Origin: Thermoactinomyces sp. DSM 45892
GTDB lineage: Bacteria > Bacillota > Bacilli > Thermoactinomycetales > Thermoactinomycetaceae
NCBI RefSeq assembly: GCF_900107305.1
Contig: NZ_FNPL01000013.1
Coordinates: forward strand, 54,960-118,959
Direction of reading: 5' to 3'
Length of the DNA: 64,000 nt
The notes beneath the pieces were generated by a model, which did not search any database, was not told where the DNA came from, and was given only the letters and a program-made list of their open reading frames with translations. The position numbers were made by a program, and so were the translations under genes. Of this stretch, positions 26,763 through 37,760 are shown piece after piece (position 1 is the first letter of the stretch; every line of letters starts with the position of its first letter).

Positions 26763-27422
26763 GTGGGGATTCCATTGATTACGCCCTATGCGATGCCAAC
26801 AGCGATCGATTTACCTAAAAATAAAGTTGCTTGGGAGGCGGATCCAGAGCGTGCTGTATTGTTGATTCACGACATGCAAAAGTACTTTATGCAACCGTAT
26901 CAAGTGGGTCAGTCGCCTATTGTGGAACTGATGAAGCACATCGGATCTCTGAAAGAAGCATGTAAGGAATTCGGAATTCCCGTTGTATATTCAGCTCAAC
27001 CAGGGGATCAAAGTCCAGAAGATCGCGCTTTACTAATTGATTTTTGGGGGCCAGGGATGGCTGAGGATCCTTTGCAGACGCGGATCGTGGACGAGCTCTC
27101 GCCTGAAATGAATGACCGGATCCTAACAAAATGGCGTTATAGTGCTTTTCAGAGAACAGATCTACTAGAGTACATGAAAGAGCAGGGGCGTGACCAGCTC
27201 ATTATTTGCGGAGTGTATGCTCATATTGGGTGCCTACTTACAGCTTGTGATGCATTTATGAAAGATATTCAATCGTTTTTCGTGGCAGATGCAGTCGCTG
27301 ATTTCTCCCTTCCGGATCATCAAATGGCCGTGCATTATGCAGCTTCCCGTTGTGCTTACACCATTACGACAGATCAGATCGTTGAGCAATTGAAAAAGGA
27401 GCAGTATTCCTATGACGTTTGA
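26763..27422 (+). CDS. dhbB: Isochorismatase lacking the aryl carrier domain
   Basis: 219 residues: only the cysteine-hydrolase-like isochorismatase part of DhbB/EntB (VLLIHDMQKYFMQPY, KWRYSAFQRTDL, GVYAHIGCLLTACDAFM). It hydrolyses isochorismate to 2,3-dihydro-DHB and pyruvate. B. subtilis DhbB is about 310 residues because an aryl carrier domain is fused at its C-terminus; here the stop precedes that domain and the next gene overlaps by 11 bp. Start GTG at 26763 after GGAAGTGA. The split is directly seen. Confidence 0.95.
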   Translation: MGIPLITPYAMPTAIDLPKNKVAWEADPERAVLLIHDMQKYFMQPYQVGQSPIVELMKHIGSLKEACKEFGIPVVYSAQPGDQSPEDRALLIDFWGPGMAEDPLQTRIVDELSPEMNDRILTKWRYSAFQRTDLLEYMKEQGRDQLIICGVYAHIGCLLTACDAFMKDIQSFFVADAVADFSLPDHQMAVHYAASRCAYTITTDQIVEQLKKEQYSYDV

Positions 27423-27642
27423 GACACTTTGTAAACATGTAGCTTATTTATTAGATGAGCCAGAAGGTACGATTTCGGAAACAGAGAATTTACTTGATAG
27501 AGGACTTGATTCGATTCGGATAATGAGTTTGGTAGAGAGCTGGAGGCAAGATGGCGTGGAGATTGACTTTATTACTCTAGCAGAGAACCCAACCCTTTCT
27601 CATTGGTGGGAACTATTATCTTCTGCGAAACGACACGTTTAA
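27412..27642 (+). CDS. Stand-alone aryl carrier protein
   Basis: 76 residues of carrier-protein fold. LLDRGLDSIRIMSLVE holds the phosphopantetheine attachment serine (GLDSIR), as in the ArCP domain of DhbB/EntB. It accepts DHB from DhbE and presents it to the first condensation domain of DhbF. The ATG lies inside the end of dhbB (11 bp overlap, different frame), consistent with translational coupling. Since DhbB normally contains this domain, this gene appears to be the separated C-terminus. dhbF starts 36 bp later. Confidence 0.93.
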   Translation: MTFETLCKHVAYLLDEPEGTISETENLLDRGLDSIRIMSLVESWRQDGVEIDFITLAENPTLSHWWELLSSAKRHV

Positions 27643-27678
27643 TTCTTCACACCAACTTGTTTAGAGGTGGAAAAATAC

Positions 27679-30600
27679 ATGTTGCATACAAAAACGAATC
27701 GGAGACCCCTCACTCGAGCTCAATCTGGGATCTGGTATGCTCAGAAGTTAGATCCAGAAAATCCGATTTATAATACGGGTGAATATGTTGAAATAGAAGG
27801 AAATGTTGAATTTGAATTATTGATCCAAGCTATTAAAATGGTGATGGTAGAAGCAGAATCGCTACATGTTCAGTTTCATGAGGATGAGGGTGAGCTATGG
27901 CAGGAGATTCGTAGTGATCAGAAATGCAGCGTTCTGGTCATCGATATGAGTAAAGAAAGCAACCCCTATGATTCCGCGATGAAGTGGATGAAAGAGGATT
28001 TGGCTAAACCCATCGACTTGCTTCATGAGGCACTTTATAAGCAAGTCTTGTTAAAGCTTGGGGATTATCGTACGCTTTGGTATCAGAAGATACACCATAT
28101 CGCGATTGACGGTTTTGGATTTTCCCTCTTGTCGAATCAGGTTGCGAAAGTGTATACCGATTTGGTAGAAGGCACTTCTTGTGAAGGAGGCTTTTTCGGC
28201 TCATTTGGGCGGGTGATCGAAGAGGATATCACATACAAGAACTCAGAGAAATATCAGACTGACCGTCAATTCTGGATCGAGCGATATCAGAATCAAACCG
28301 ATATTGTAAGCTTAGCGGATCGTGCCGTTTTGTTATCAGGGAATACGAATGTATCTACTTGTTTTTTACATTCTGATGACTTTGATATGCTAAAAAAATG
28401 GGCTCGAGATTGTGGGACGAGCTGGCAAGAGTGCATGATTGCCGCTATGGCTATCTATCTACATGGTTTGACGGGATCAAAGGAGATTGTGTTAAGTTTA
28501 CCAATGATGGGGCGCATGGGCTCTGCTTCGTTAAAGGTGCCAGCCATGGTAATGAATGTCGTGCCGCTTTGGTTAGACATGCATCCAAGTCTTTCATTAC
28601 AAGAGCTGTTGAAACAAATTCGCCAGTCGATGAACCAGACACGGAATCACCAGCGCTATCGTCATGAAGAAATACGTCGTGATTGTAAATTATTAGGTGA
28701 TAATAATCGCCTATTTGGGCCGCAGATCAATATTATGCCATTTGAATATGGACTTCGTTTTGCCGAGGCTTGTGGCATTGTTCACAAACTAGCTACGGGA
28801 CCTGTTGAAGATCTCTCCCTCCAGCTCTATGAGCAAAAAGAGGGTCGAGGATTACGCATGGATCTTGCGGCAAACTCGGATCTGTATCATGCAGAGGAAG
28901 TATATCGCCATCTTCGCCGCGTCCAGTCTATCATCAAACAGATGATCCAAACTGAGGGTTCTTATTCTTTCAGTTCCTTCGACCTTTTGTTGTCTGACGA
29001 GAGAAGGAATGTTGTAGAGGTTTGGAATCAAACAGAGCACCGGCTTGCCGCAAGCAGTATGTTGGAGCTGTTCGAACAACAAGTAGCGGTATGTAAAGAA
29101 GCCCCTGCTGTGATCTGTGCAGATACGATCCTTTCCTATCAGGGATTAAATGAACGAAGTAATCGTCTAGCGAATTTACTTGCTTCGCGTGGTGTGGGTC
29201 CAGAGCAATTTGTTGCGATTCTGTTGCCTCGTGGTGTGGATATGGTCATCACGATGTTAGCCGTTCTAAAGACGGGGGCTGGCTATCTTCCGATTGACCC
29301 AGAATATCCGCTGGGCCGTATTTCGTACATGTTAGAGGATGCCAATCCTGCTTACATCATTACGTCAAGGGGGTTAGAAGGTCACCTATCGGAAGCAGCT
29401 CAGGTTGCCAAGTTACTTTTAGATGATACGCAGTTAAGTAGGGATCTGGATACATGTAGTCCTGACGAGTTTGTACCTAATAGCTCGATCTCACCGCTAC
29501 ATCCAGCGTATATGATCTATACTTCAGGTTCTACAGGGAAACCAAAAGGGGTGGTCATACATCGGCAAAGTCTCGTAAACTTTCTATTGGCGATGCAAGA
29601 TCCATTTCCGATGGGGAATGAAGATCGTCTACTAGCTGTTACCACGATTGCTTTCGATATCTCCGTTCTGGAGATCTTTCTTTCTTTGATTAGTGGGGCA
29701 GTTTGCCTGATAGCTCAGAAAGAAGCGATTCAAACACCATCTGTTTTGGTCAAGATGATTCAAGAAAATGGTATTACACATATGCAGGCAACACCGACAC
29801 TTTGGCAAACGATTGTTTCTTATGATGGAGCTTCACTTGAGGGGCTACACGTGCTGGTAGGAGGAGAGGCGCTCCCGAGTCATTTGGCATCTGCGCTGGT
29901 TGATCTGGGATGTGAGGTAACCAATCTCTACGGACCAACAGAAACCACAATTTGGTCCACATCATGTACTCTTTCGAAGTCGCAGTTGTTATCCCCCCCG
30001 ATTGGTCGGCCGCTGTGGAATACACAAGTATATATCCTTGATGCTAGCTTAAGGCTACTGCCCCCAGGTGTCCCGGGAGATTTATATATAGCGGGAATGG
30101 GATTATCGAGAGGATACTTTGGCCGTCCAGATCTTACAGCAGAACGATTTATTGCAAATCCATATGGGCCTGCGGGTTCACGCATGTATCGAACAGGCGA
30201 TATTGCCCGTTGGCGCTTAGATGGAACATTAGAGTATGTAAGTCGAGCAGATCATCAGTTCAAAATCAGAGGGTATCGGATTGAATTAGGTGAAGTGGAA
30301 GCAGTGATTGCCAGTCATTCACTAGTTCATCAAGTTGCTGTCATCGTGAGAGAGGATAGGCCGGGAGACAAACGATTGGTCGCTTATATCGTTCCGCAGG
30401 CGGGTGTTTCCTTAAACCTGACAGAGCTCCGGCAGTTTGTAAGTGAGAGTGTACCTGCTTATATGATCCCATCTTCTTTTGTCATATTAGAAGAACTACC
30501 TCTCACCCCAAATGGAAAACTAGATCGGAAGCGACTCCCTGCGCCTGATTTCGAGTCGATTACTTCCAAGCGAGTGCCAAGAACGCCACAAGAGGAAATC

Positions 30601-33600
30601 TTATGTGATCTGTTCGCTGAGGTATTAGGCTTATCCCGAGTGGGGATAGATGATAACTTTTTCCATTTAGGAGGGCACTCACTACTAGCAGGGAATTTGA
30701 TGAATCGGATTCGCGCCGTTTTTGATGTGGAACTAGGTATTGGAAAAATATTTGAAACGCCTACTGTAGCTGGATTAGTAAGTCAACTGGATCATGGAAA
30801 GCCTGTTCGCCCGCCGATCGTGAGGGTGGAGGGAACCGCAGAGGCTCCATTGTCATTTTCCCAGAAGCGGTTATGGTTTCTTCATCAGTTAGAGGGACCA
30901 AGTCCTACTTATAATATTCCTCTTATGATCCAGTTTCAGGGGGATATGAACAAAGTGGCGCTTGCGGAAGCGCTTGCCGATGTAGTGAAGCGTCATGAAG
31001 TTCTTCGTACGATTTTCCCAGATCAAAAAGGTAGTACCTGCCAGTTGATTTTAAGAGCGGACCAGGCTGTGCCAAGGCTGCATGTTACCCCGTGCAGGGC
31101 AGAAGAACTTTCAAAGCTTCAACATCAGGCAGTACGATATAGCTTTAATTTATCAAAAGAACCTGCCATTCGTGCCGAGCTATTTGAGTTTTCAGCCGAT
31201 ACGGGTGTGCTAGTACTATTGTTACATCATATCGTGGGAGATGGTTGGTCGCTTGCGCCTCTTATCAAAGATCTGGAGTTTGCGTACCGAGAAAGAGTAA
31301 GAGGAGAAACATCTTCTTTTGCTGAGTTACCTGTTCAATATGCGGATTATGCGATTTGGCAGGAGGGTTTGCTTGATCAAGTCAGTAATCAAAACGGCTT
31401 CATTGCTCAGCAAATCGACTACTGGAAGGGAGTTCTCTCTCACCTCCCAGATCAATTAGAGTTACAAACAGACTACCCGCGCCCAATCGAATCGAGCTAT
31501 CAAGGAGAAAGCCTCACCTTTGAGATACCTTCTGAGCTTCATAGCCGACTAACGGAGATCGCCCGCGAAAGTGGGGCCAGCCTCTTTATGGTACTACAAG
31601 CTGGGTTTGCCGCTTTATTAACTCGGATGGGAGCTGGGACGGATATTCCGCTCGGCAGCCCGATCGCAGGCCGAAATGATGATCAGATTAGCGATCTTGT
31701 AGGTCTGTTTGTGAACACGCTAGTACTACGGGTAGATACATCCGGTGAACCCAGCTTTCGTGAACTAATTGAACGAGTGAAGAAAGTAAATATCGGTGCA
31801 TATGAACATCAGGATGTTCCGTTTGAAAAACTGGTAGAGGTGCTAAATCCAACTCGTTCCCGTTCCAAACATCCGCTATTTCAGATTATGATTGCCATGC
31901 AAAACACACCTGATCTGAAGTGGAATGTGCCTGAACTACAAGCTCATTTTCATCTCAGTAATACGGGTACGGCTAAATTTGACCTTACGCTAGAGTTCCG
32001 AGAGTCTTTTGATGCAGAGGGAAATGGAAACGGATTACACGGCTTCCTAGAGTATAGTACTGATTTATTTGAACGGAATACGATTGAGCTTTTGATTGAG
32101 AGATTGCTCAGGTTATTGGAGGGTGTATCACACGACTCCAATCAACTCATTGGCCGTTTTGAAATCTTGAGCGAAGAGGAACGGACAAAATTAGTCCGGG
32201 ATGTGGAAGAGAACCTCGAAGTGAAGGATACGATTGTTTCTATTTTTGAACGACAAGCTACTCTTTATCCGGATAAGGCAGCTCTCGTTTACGAGAATAC
32301 AAGAGTAAGCTATGAGGAGCTAAATGCAAAAGCGAATCGGATTGCGTACTCATTAATGGAACGAGGAGTTGGCCCTGAGCAGTTTGTTGCCCTTGCTCTG
32401 CCGAGGTCTGCTCAGATGATGGTAGCATTGCTGGGGATTCTGAAGACGGGTGCAGGGTACTTACCTCTTGACCCAGCTTATCCAGCAGGGCGAATTTCAT
32501 TTATGCTGGGTGATGCGCAGCCTTCGTACATGATTACAGATGAAAAGACGGTTCTGTCGTTACCGCAAGATCACTCGATTCCAATTATGTTGCTTGAGGA
32601 CGTGAACCAAGGTGAAGATTCTCTACCCAATCCGGTAGATGCAGATCGAAACCAGTCATTAAACCCACAGCATCCTGCCTATATTATTTATACTTCTGGG
32701 TCGACTGGGCTTCCGAAAGGTGTCGTCACCCCGCATCAAAATGTGATTCGCCTCTTTCAATCAACGGATTCATGGTTCCAGTTTCGGTCAGATGACACGT
32801 GGACCTTATTTCATTCCTATGCATTTGACTTTTCGGTATGGGAGATGTGGGGGGCACTACTGTATGGTGGCCGTCTAGTGATTGTTCCTTATGATACGAG
32901 CCGCTCTCCGGTCGATTTCTTAACGTTATTGGTAGAGGAAAAGGTAACAGTATTAAACCAGACTCCTTCTGCATTCTACCAATTGGTTCAATCGGATCAG
33001 GAGCACTCTGACATAGGGAGTAAGCTCTCTTTGCGTTATATCGTATTTGGTGGAGAGGCTTTAGAGCTTAGTAGATTACGAGATTGGTATACCCGACATT
33101 CAGATCAAAAACCAAAATTGATTAATATGTACGGGACTACAGAGACAACCGTGCATGTAAGTTATTGTCCACTCAATCAAGCAAGTGTAGAGGTCTCGGC
33201 CAGTAGTTTGATTGGGAGAGGAATACCCGATTTAGGAGTCTACATTCTTGACCAATGGTTACAACCAGTTCCACCCGGAGTTAGAGGAGAGCTTTATATT
33301 TCCGGTGATGGATTAGCCAGAGGGTACTTAAATCGCCCGGGATTGACAGCTGAACGATTTATCGCCAATCCATTTGGTAAGCCGGGTTCAAGGATGTATC
33401 GTACAGGTGATTTGGCTTGCTTTAGAAAAGATGGAACGTTAGATTATTTAGGACGAGCAGATCAGCAGATTAAGATTCGTGGTTTTCGAATTGAATTAGG
33501 TGAGGTCGAAGCAGTTTTAAACGAACATCCAGATGTGAAACAGGTAGCGGTTGTCGTGCGAGAGGATCAGCCTGGGAATCAGAGACTGGTTGCCTATGTC

Positions 33601-34827
33601 GTTATGATCTCTGGATCTCAGGACGAGCTTTCCTCTCTCCGCCTACATGCGGCAAGTCAATTACCAGATTATATGGTTCCATCTGCAATGGTACGAATGG
33701 ATCTGCTACCCCTCACACCAAATGGCAAATTAGATCAGAAATCGTTGCCAGCACCAGACTTTTCGACTCAGGCATCAGGGAGATTACCGCGTACGCCTCA
33801 AGAAGAGATTTTATGTGATCTCTTTATGGAAGTCTTAGATTTACCACGTGTAGGAATGGATGATAGCTTTTTTGAACTTGGAGGACATTCATTACTTGCA
33901 GTTCGCTTGATGACCCGGATTCGTGAATCACTAGGCATCGAAATCAATATTGGTCATCTGTTTACAGCTCCGACGGTAGCTGGGCTTGCTGAAAGCCTCG
34001 CGATGGGGAGTAGTCATAATCCATTGGAAGTGCTTCTACCACTTCGAGAAAATGGAACTCGTCATCCTCTATTCTGTGTTCATCCTGCTGGAGGTCTCAG
34101 CTGGTGTTATGCGGGTCTCATGACGACATTGGGTATGGATTATCCAATCTATGGCTTGCAGGCACGGGGAATTGCTAGGAAAGATGTGATGCCGAGATCG
34201 ATTGAGGAGATGGCGGCGGATTACATCCAGCATATGAAAGAAATTCAACCAGAAGGTCCGTACTATTTACTAGGTTGGTCACTAGGCGGAAATGTGATTC
34301 ATGCCATGGCTACGCAACTCCAACGACAAGGAGATGAGGTTGCTCTTGTAGCGATGCTAGATGCGTATCCAAGCCATTTTCTTCCGATCAAAAATACGCC
34401 AAGTGATGATGAGGCACTCATTGCCCTACTAGCACTAGGTGGATATGATCCTGAGGGATTAGGTGATAAGCCGCTTGATTTAGAGGGAGCGATCGAGATT
34501 TTGAGTAGGGATGGTAGTGCTCTAGCAAGCTTAGAGAAAGAAACGATCTTGAATTTGCGAAGTGCCTATGTAAATTCAGTAGACATTTTACGAAAATATG
34601 TACCTGCTCCTTTTAAAGGGAATCTTCTTTTCTTCCGCTCAACGTTAATTCCAGATTGGTTCACTCCTCTGTTCGCTGATTCATGGGAAGCGTATGTGGA
34701 TGGAGAGATTGAGGTGCATGAGATTGCATGCCGACACAAAGATATGTGTCAACCAGAACCATTGAAGGAGATTGGTCAAATCCTAGGGGAGAAATTAAAA
34801 GAACTAGCAGAGATAGTTTATTTGTAG
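27679..34827 (+). CDS. dhbF: Dimodular NRPS for bacillibactin
   Basis: 2382 residues from the ATG at 27679 (AGAGGTGG upstream; the GTG 12 bp earlier sits in that site). Domain order: C1 (HHIAIDG at 139), A1 ([10 protein letters not shown] at 615), PCP1 (GGHSL, Ser 1001), C2 (HHIVGDG at 1183), A2 ([10 protein letters not shown] at 1672), PCP2 (Ser 2071), thioesterase (GWSLGG, Ser 2201). By alignment to PheA pocket positions A1 reads DILQLGLIWK (glycine) and A2 DFWNVGMVHK (threonine). It condenses DHB with Gly and Thr, trimerises and cyclises on the TE. Length matches B. subtilis DhbF (about 2380). Codes were read by eye. Confidence 0.96.
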   Translation: MLHTKTNRRPLTRAQSGIWYAQKLDPENPIYNTGEYVEIEGNVEFELLIQAIKMVMVEAESLHVQFHEDEGELWQEIRSDQKCSVLVIDMSKESNPYDSAMKWMKEDLAKPIDLLHEALYKQVLLKLGDYRTLWYQKIHHIAIDGFGFSLLSNQVAKVYTDLVEGTSCEGGFFGSFGRVIEEDITYKNSEKYQTDRQFWIERYQNQTDIVSLADRAVLLSGNTNVSTCFLHSDDFDMLKKWARDCGTSWQECMIAAMAIYLHGLTGSKEIVLSLPMMGRMGSASLKVPAMVMNVVPLWLDMHPSLSLQELLKQIRQSMNQTRNHQRYRHEEIRRDCKLLGDNNRLFGPQINIMPFEYGLRFAEACGIVHKLATGPVEDLSLQLYEQKEGRGLRMDLAANSDLYHAEEVYRHLRRVQSIIKQMIQTEGSYSFSSFDLLLSDERRNVVEVWNQTEHRLAASSMLELFEQQVAVCKEAPAVICADTILSYQGLNERSNRLANLLASRGVGPEQFVAILLPRGVDMVITMLAVLKTGAGYLPIDPEYPLGRISYMLEDANPAYIITSRGLEGHLSEAAQVAKLLLDDTQLSRDLDTCSPDEFVPNSSISPLHPAYMIYTSGSTGKPKGVVIHRQSLVNFLLAMQDPFPMGNEDRLLAVTTIAFDISVLEIFLSLISGAVCLIAQKEAIQTPSVLVKMIQENGITHMQATPTLWQTIVSYDGASLEGLHVLVGGEALPSHLASALVDLGCEVTNLYGPTETTIWSTSCTLSKSQLLSPPIGRPLWNTQVYILDASLRLLPPGVPGDLYIAGMGLSRGYFGRPDLTAERFIANPYGPAGSRMYRTGDIARWRLDGTLEYVSRADHQFKIRGYRIELGEVEAVIASHSLVHQVAVIVREDRPGDKRLVAYIVPQAGVSLNLTELRQFVSESVPAYMIPSSFVILEELPLTPNGKLDRKRLPAPDFESITSKRVPRTPQEEILCDLFAEVLGLSRVGIDDNFFHLGGHSLLAGNLMNRIRAVFDVELGIGKIFETPTVAGLVSQLDHGKPVRPPIVRVEGTAEAPLSFSQKRLWFLHQLEGPSPTYNIPLMIQFQGDMNKVALAEALADVVKRHEVLRTIFPDQKGSTCQLILRADQAVPRLHVTPCRAEELSKLQHQAVRYSFNLSKEPAIRAELFEFSADTGVLVLLLHHIVGDGWSLAPLIKDLEFAYRERVRGETSSFAELPVQYADYAIWQEGLLDQVSNQNGFIAQQIDYWKGVLSHLPDQLELQTDYPRPIESSYQGESLTFEIPSELHSRLTEIARESGASLFMVLQAGFAALLTRMGAGTDIPLGSPIAGRNDDQISDLVGLFVNTLVLRVDTSGEPSFRELIERVKKVNIGAYEHQDVPFEKLVEVLNPTRSRSKHPLFQIMIAMQNTPDLKWNVPELQAHFHLSNTGTAKFDLTLEFRESFDAEGNGNGLHGFLEYSTDLFERNTIELLIERLLRLLEGVSHDSNQLIGRFEILSEEERTKLVRDVEENLEVKDTIVSIFERQATLYPDKAALVYENTRVSYEELNAKANRIAYSLMERGVGPEQFVALALPRSAQMMVALLGILKTGAGYLPLDPAYPAGRISFMLGDAQPSYMITDEKTVLSLPQDHSIPIMLLEDVNQGEDSLPNPVDADRNQSLNPQHPAYIIYTSGSTGLPKGVVTPHQNVIRLFQSTDSWFQFRSDDTWTLFHSYAFDFSVWEMWGALLYGGRLVIVPYDTSRSPVDFLTLLVEEKVTVLNQTPSAFYQLVQSDQEHSDIGSKLSLRYIVFGGEALELSRLRDWYTRHSDQKPKLINMYGTTETTVHVSYCPLNQASVEVSASSLIGRGIPDLGVYILDQWLQPVPPGVRGELYISGDGLARGYLNRPGLTAERFIANPFGKPGSRMYRTGDLACFRKDGTLDYLGRADQQIKIRGFRIELGEVEAVLNEHPDVKQVAVVVREDQPGNQRLVAYVVMISGSQDELSSLRLHAASQLPDYMVPSAMVRMDLLPLTPNGKLDQKSLPAPDFSTQASGRLPRTPQEEILCDLFMEVLDLPRVGMDDSFFELGGHSLLAVRLMTRIRESLGIEINIGHLFTAPTVAGLAESLAMGSSHNPLEVLLPLRENGTRHPLFCVHPAGGLSWCYAGLMTTLGMDYPIYGLQARGIARKDVMPRSIEEMAADYIQHMKEIQPEGPYYLLGWSLGGNVIHAMATQLQRQGDEVALVAMLDAYPSHFLPIKNTPSDDEALIALLALGGYDPEGLGDKPLDLEGAIEILSRDGSALASLEKETILNLRSAYVNSVDILRKYVPAPFKGNLLFFRSTLIPDWFTPLFADSWEAYVDGEIEVHEIACRHKDMCQPEPLKEIGQILGEKLKELAEIVYL

Positions 34828-34841
34828 GGGGAGGATAGAAC

Positions 34842-35063
34842 ATGATCAACCCATTTGATGATCAAACAGGTACCTTTTTCGTTCTATTAAATGAAGAAGG
34901 GCAATATTCATTGTGGCCAAGCTGGATCGAAGTACCTGCGGGATGGAGAGTAGCTTTCGGCAAAGATCAGAAAGAAAGCTGTCTTGCTTATATTAATGCA
35001 GAATGGAAGAGTTTAGTCCCAACACAGCTTACCAAAGCAGTAGAAATCAATCCTGTTACGTGA
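34842..35063 (+). CDS. mbtH: MbtH-like NRPS accessory protein
   Basis: 73 residues with the invariant pattern of MbtH-like proteins: NEEGQYSLWPSW, VPAGWRVAFG. These proteins bind adenylation domains and support their folding or activity. It lies 15 bp behind dhbF in the same operon; DhbF is the only NRPS in view and its likely partner. Start at 34842 follows AGGGGGAGG. Confidence 0.95.
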   Translation: MINPFDDQTGTFFVLLNEEGQYSLWPSWIEVPAGWRVAFGKDQKESCLAYINAEWKSLVPTQLTKAVEINPVT

Positions 35064-35076
35064 CGAGGCGATTCGA

Positions 35077-36471
35077 GTGAGTAAAAGAAAAGTCGTTGTA
35101 TTGGTATATGTGTTAGCCATGTTTATGGCGGCGATGGATGCGACGATTACCAATGTAGCTTTACCTGCGATAGGAGCAGCGTTTCAAATTCCACTTTCGG
35201 CAACCAGCGCAATCAATGTAGGGTATTTGGTAGGGGTGGCGATGCTCCTACCAATTGCCGGCTGGTTAGGAGATCGCTTTGGAACGAAACGAGTGTTTTT
35301 GCTATCACTTAGTATTTTTACAGTATCCTCGCTTTTTTGTGGAATGGCTGAGAGCTTGATCACGCTGAATATGGCTCGAATCATTCAAGGTGCGGCAGGC
35401 GGACTGTTGACACCAGTAGGAATGGCGATCCTCTTTCGAACCTTTTCACCCGAAGAGCGGCCTAGATTGTCACGTATGATTGTATTTCCGATTGCCGTCG
35501 CACCTGCTCTAGGTCCGATTATCGGTGGGTTTTTAGTAGATCATCTTTCATGGCGGTGGATTTTCTATATTAATATCCCATTTGGGATTTTAGCAGTTAT
35601 CGTAGGGATGTTGTTTCTGGAAGAATATCGAAAAGAGACCCGAGAACGTTTTGATGGGAAAGGATTTTTGCTCTCCGTTTTTGGATTCTCGATGTTCATG
35701 TATGCCTTGACTCAAGGGCCATCTCAAGGGTGGACTTCACCTGAGATATGGACCACAGGTGTTTTAGGACTTTCGTTTATGTTGGCTCTTATTTTCGTAG
35801 AGTGTAGAGCAAAAGATCCTTTATTAGATCTAAAGTTGTTGAACGAGCCATTATTTCGAATCATGAGCATCATCTCAGCATGTTCGGCTGCGGCCTTGTT
35901 CGGAATGCTGTATATTTTCCCGCTCATGTATCAAAATGCGCTCCATGTCTCTGCGCTCCATACAGGACTTACTGTATTTCCTGAAGCGATCGGGTTGATG
36001 ATTTCATCTCAACTTCTACCGACATCCTTAAAAAAACTAGGCGTAAAGCGATTAATGATTCTTTCGTTAACAGGTTCAGTCGTAGTCTTTGCGTTAATTG
36101 CGTTCTTGTCGGCATCGGTTACCCCTTGGACGGTGAGAGTACTTATGTTTAGTGTAGGGATTTTCCTTGGTCATTCGGTAGGAGTCTTACGAGCCACTGC
36201 TTTTAACCACATCTCACATGGCTCTATGGCGAGGGCAACGACCTTATTTCAAGTTCAATATCGCCTTGGCTCTGTCTTAGGCGTTGCGATCTTAGCTAGT
36301 GTGATTGGATTCGCAGACGTAATCGGTGGTAGTCAGACGAGCCCGATTATCTACCAATGTGCATTATTTGGTTCTGCTATCTTTTTAATCTTATCCCTTA
36401 TCTTTGCTATTCAACTAAAAAACACAGAAAAAATAAGCGAGGCACCACCGCAAAAAGCTCGTGCTTCGTAA
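35077..36471 (+). CDS. MFS transporter, likely siderophore exporter
   Basis: 464 residues, around 14 hydrophobic segments, DHA2/EmrB type: MFMAAMDATITNVALPAIG at TM1 and GWLGDRFGTKR (motif A). Position inside the dhb operon strongly suggests that it exports bacillibactin, as the MFS protein YmfD does in B. subtilis, where that gene is elsewhere. Start GTG at 35077 shortly after mbtH. Substrate is inferred only from context. Confidence 0.87.
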   Translation: MSKRKVVVLVYVLAMFMAAMDATITNVALPAIGAAFQIPLSATSAINVGYLVGVAMLLPIAGWLGDRFGTKRVFLLSLSIFTVSSLFCGMAESLITLNMARIIQGAAGGLLTPVGMAILFRTFSPEERPRLSRMIVFPIAVAPALGPIIGGFLVDHLSWRWIFYINIPFGILAVIVGMLFLEEYRKETRERFDGKGFLLSVFGFSMFMYALTQGPSQGWTSPEIWTTGVLGLSFMLALIFVECRAKDPLLDLKLLNEPLFRIMSIISACSAAALFGMLYIFPLMYQNALHVSALHTGLTVFPEAIGLMISSQLLPTSLKKLGVKRLMILSLTGSVVVFALIAFLSASVTPWTVRVLMFSVGIFLGHSVGVLRATAFNHISHGSMARATTLFQVQYRLGSVLGVAILASVIGFADVIGGSQTSPIIYQCALFGSAIFLILSLIFAIQLKNTEKISEAPPQKARAS

Positions 36472-36512
36472 TTTCGATATAACGTTATCTATCATCCAAG
36501 GAGATGATTTCA

Positions 36513-37535
36513 TTGTCAACCGTAACCGATTTGCGCGGGACGATTCAGGATCTCGATGAGGAGATTTTGAATCTAATGAGTCGAAGGCAGGAGCTTGTAC
36601 AGGATGCAAAAGAAAATCATGGCTTTATGATGAATTTTCCTTTTCAACAAGCGATTCGATACATGGATCAACAGGAAGTAGAAATGGTAGCAACCCTGCT
36701 TCAAGAACGTATCCAAACCCGGGCAAAAGACACAGCTAAAAAAGTGATGTATTATTCAAGGGAATATCAGCAAGAAGATACCATTATCATGATCAACGGA
36801 GAAAGAATCGGAGATGGGAATCCGCACTTTATCATGGGACCGTGTGCTGTAGAGAGTTATGATCAAACCAGTATCGTAGCAGAGAGAATGGTACAAAAAG
36901 GGGTTCGTTTGTTACGAGGAGGTGCTTTTAAACCACGCACTTCCCCCTATGACTTCCAAGGTCTTGGTGTAGAAGGATTACAGATTTTATCACGAGTGGC
37001 ACGAGAGTTAGGGATGGCAGTCATTACCGAGATCTTGTCCGTGGACCAACTAGATGAAGCACTTCCCTTCGTGGATGTGGTGCAAGTAGGTTCGCGTAAT
37101 ATGCATCATTCCCCCCTTCTAAAAGCATTAGGGAAAACCAACAAGCCTATTTTGCTAAAAAGAGGTTTGTCAGCTACGATCGAAGAGTTCAAATTGGCAG
37201 CAGAATACATCTTGGCAGAGGGGAATAAAAACGTGATCCTCTGCGAAAGAGGAATTCGAACCTACGAGACAGCGACTCGAAATACGCTTGATATCTCAGC
37301 GGTTCCGATCCTCAAACAGGAGACACACCTACCTGTCATCGTAGACGTTACCCACTCAGCGGGAAGAAAAGATATCTTAACGGCGATGGCGAAAGCGGTC
37401 CTAGCAGTTGGCGCCGACGGTGTTATGGCAGAAGTACATCCAAATCCAGCCAAGGCACTATCTGATTCAAAACAACAGATGGATTTATATGAATTTGATT
37501 GCTTTATGGATGCGATTCGTAAGGTAGTTAGATAG
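36513..37535 (+). CDS. aroA: DAHP synthase / chorismate mutase fusion
   Basis: About 340 residues: an AroQ-type chorismate mutase domain (residues ~1-90; [20 protein letters not shown]) joined to a type I-beta DAHP synthase ([34 protein letters not shown]). It makes DAHP from PEP and erythrose-4-phosphate, and in Bacillus is called aroA. The ATG at 36504 touches the AAGGAG site, so TTG at 36513 (9 nt spacing) is the better start. As last gene of the Fur-controlled dhb operon it would raise chorismate supply under iron starvation. A degenerate copy of its 3' part follows. Confidence 0.9.
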   Translation: MSTVTDLRGTIQDLDEEILNLMSRRQELVQDAKENHGFMMNFPFQQAIRYMDQQEVEMVATLLQERIQTRAKDTAKKVMYYSREYQQEDTIIMINGERIGDGNPHFIMGPCAVESYDQTSIVAERMVQKGVRLLRGGAFKPRTSPYDFQGLGVEGLQILSRVARELGMAVITEILSVDQLDEALPFVDVVQVGSRNMHHSPLLKALGKTNKPILLKRGLSATIEEFKLAAEYILAEGNKNVILCERGIRTYETATRNTLDISAVPILKQETHLPVIVDVTHSAGRKDILTAMAKAVLAVGADGVMAEVHPNPAKALSDSKQQMDLYEFDCFMDAIRKVVR

Positions 37536-37576
37536 CAAAACCCTCTCTTGTCACATGGGATAAGAGAGGGTTTTGC
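37535..37576 (+). terminator. Terminator of the dhb operon
   Basis: GCAAAACCCTCTCTT (37535-37549) pairs perfectly over 15 bp with 37562-37576. It begins at the stop codon of the DAHP synthase gene and carries the TTTT in its distal arm. Confidence 0.7.
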
Positions 37577-37613
37577 TGATCTTTGTAGGCTCTATAAGGA
37601 ATGGGAGGGAAAC

Positions 37614-37722
37614 AGTCAATTGGATGAAGGGCTTCCTTTCGTGGATGTGGTCGTGTTTTGAACGCATTACTTATGAATTTGATTGCTTTATGATGCGATT
37701 CGTAAGGTAGTTAGATAGCAAA
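37614..37722 (+). pseudogene. Relic of a second DAHP synthase/chorismate mutase gene
   Basis: Two blocks match the gene just upstream. 37617-37651 resembles 37047-37081 (both contain TTCGTGGATGTGGT), and 37672-37722 matches 37488-37540 almost base for base, minus one G that shifts the frame. The about 400 bp between the blocks in the intact gene are missing. The block runs into a terminator that also shares CTTGTCACA. This looks like a tandem duplicate that collapsed by internal deletion. Confidence 0.75.
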
Positions 37723-37760
37723 AATCCCCTCTTGTCACACAGGACGATAGGGGATTTTTG
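37719..37760. terminator. Bidirectional terminator after the relic
   Basis: CAAAAATCCCCT (37719-37730) and AGGGGATTTTTG (37749-37760), 12 bp perfect. On the minus strand its first arm lies in the last codons of the acyltransferase gene. Confidence 0.65.
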
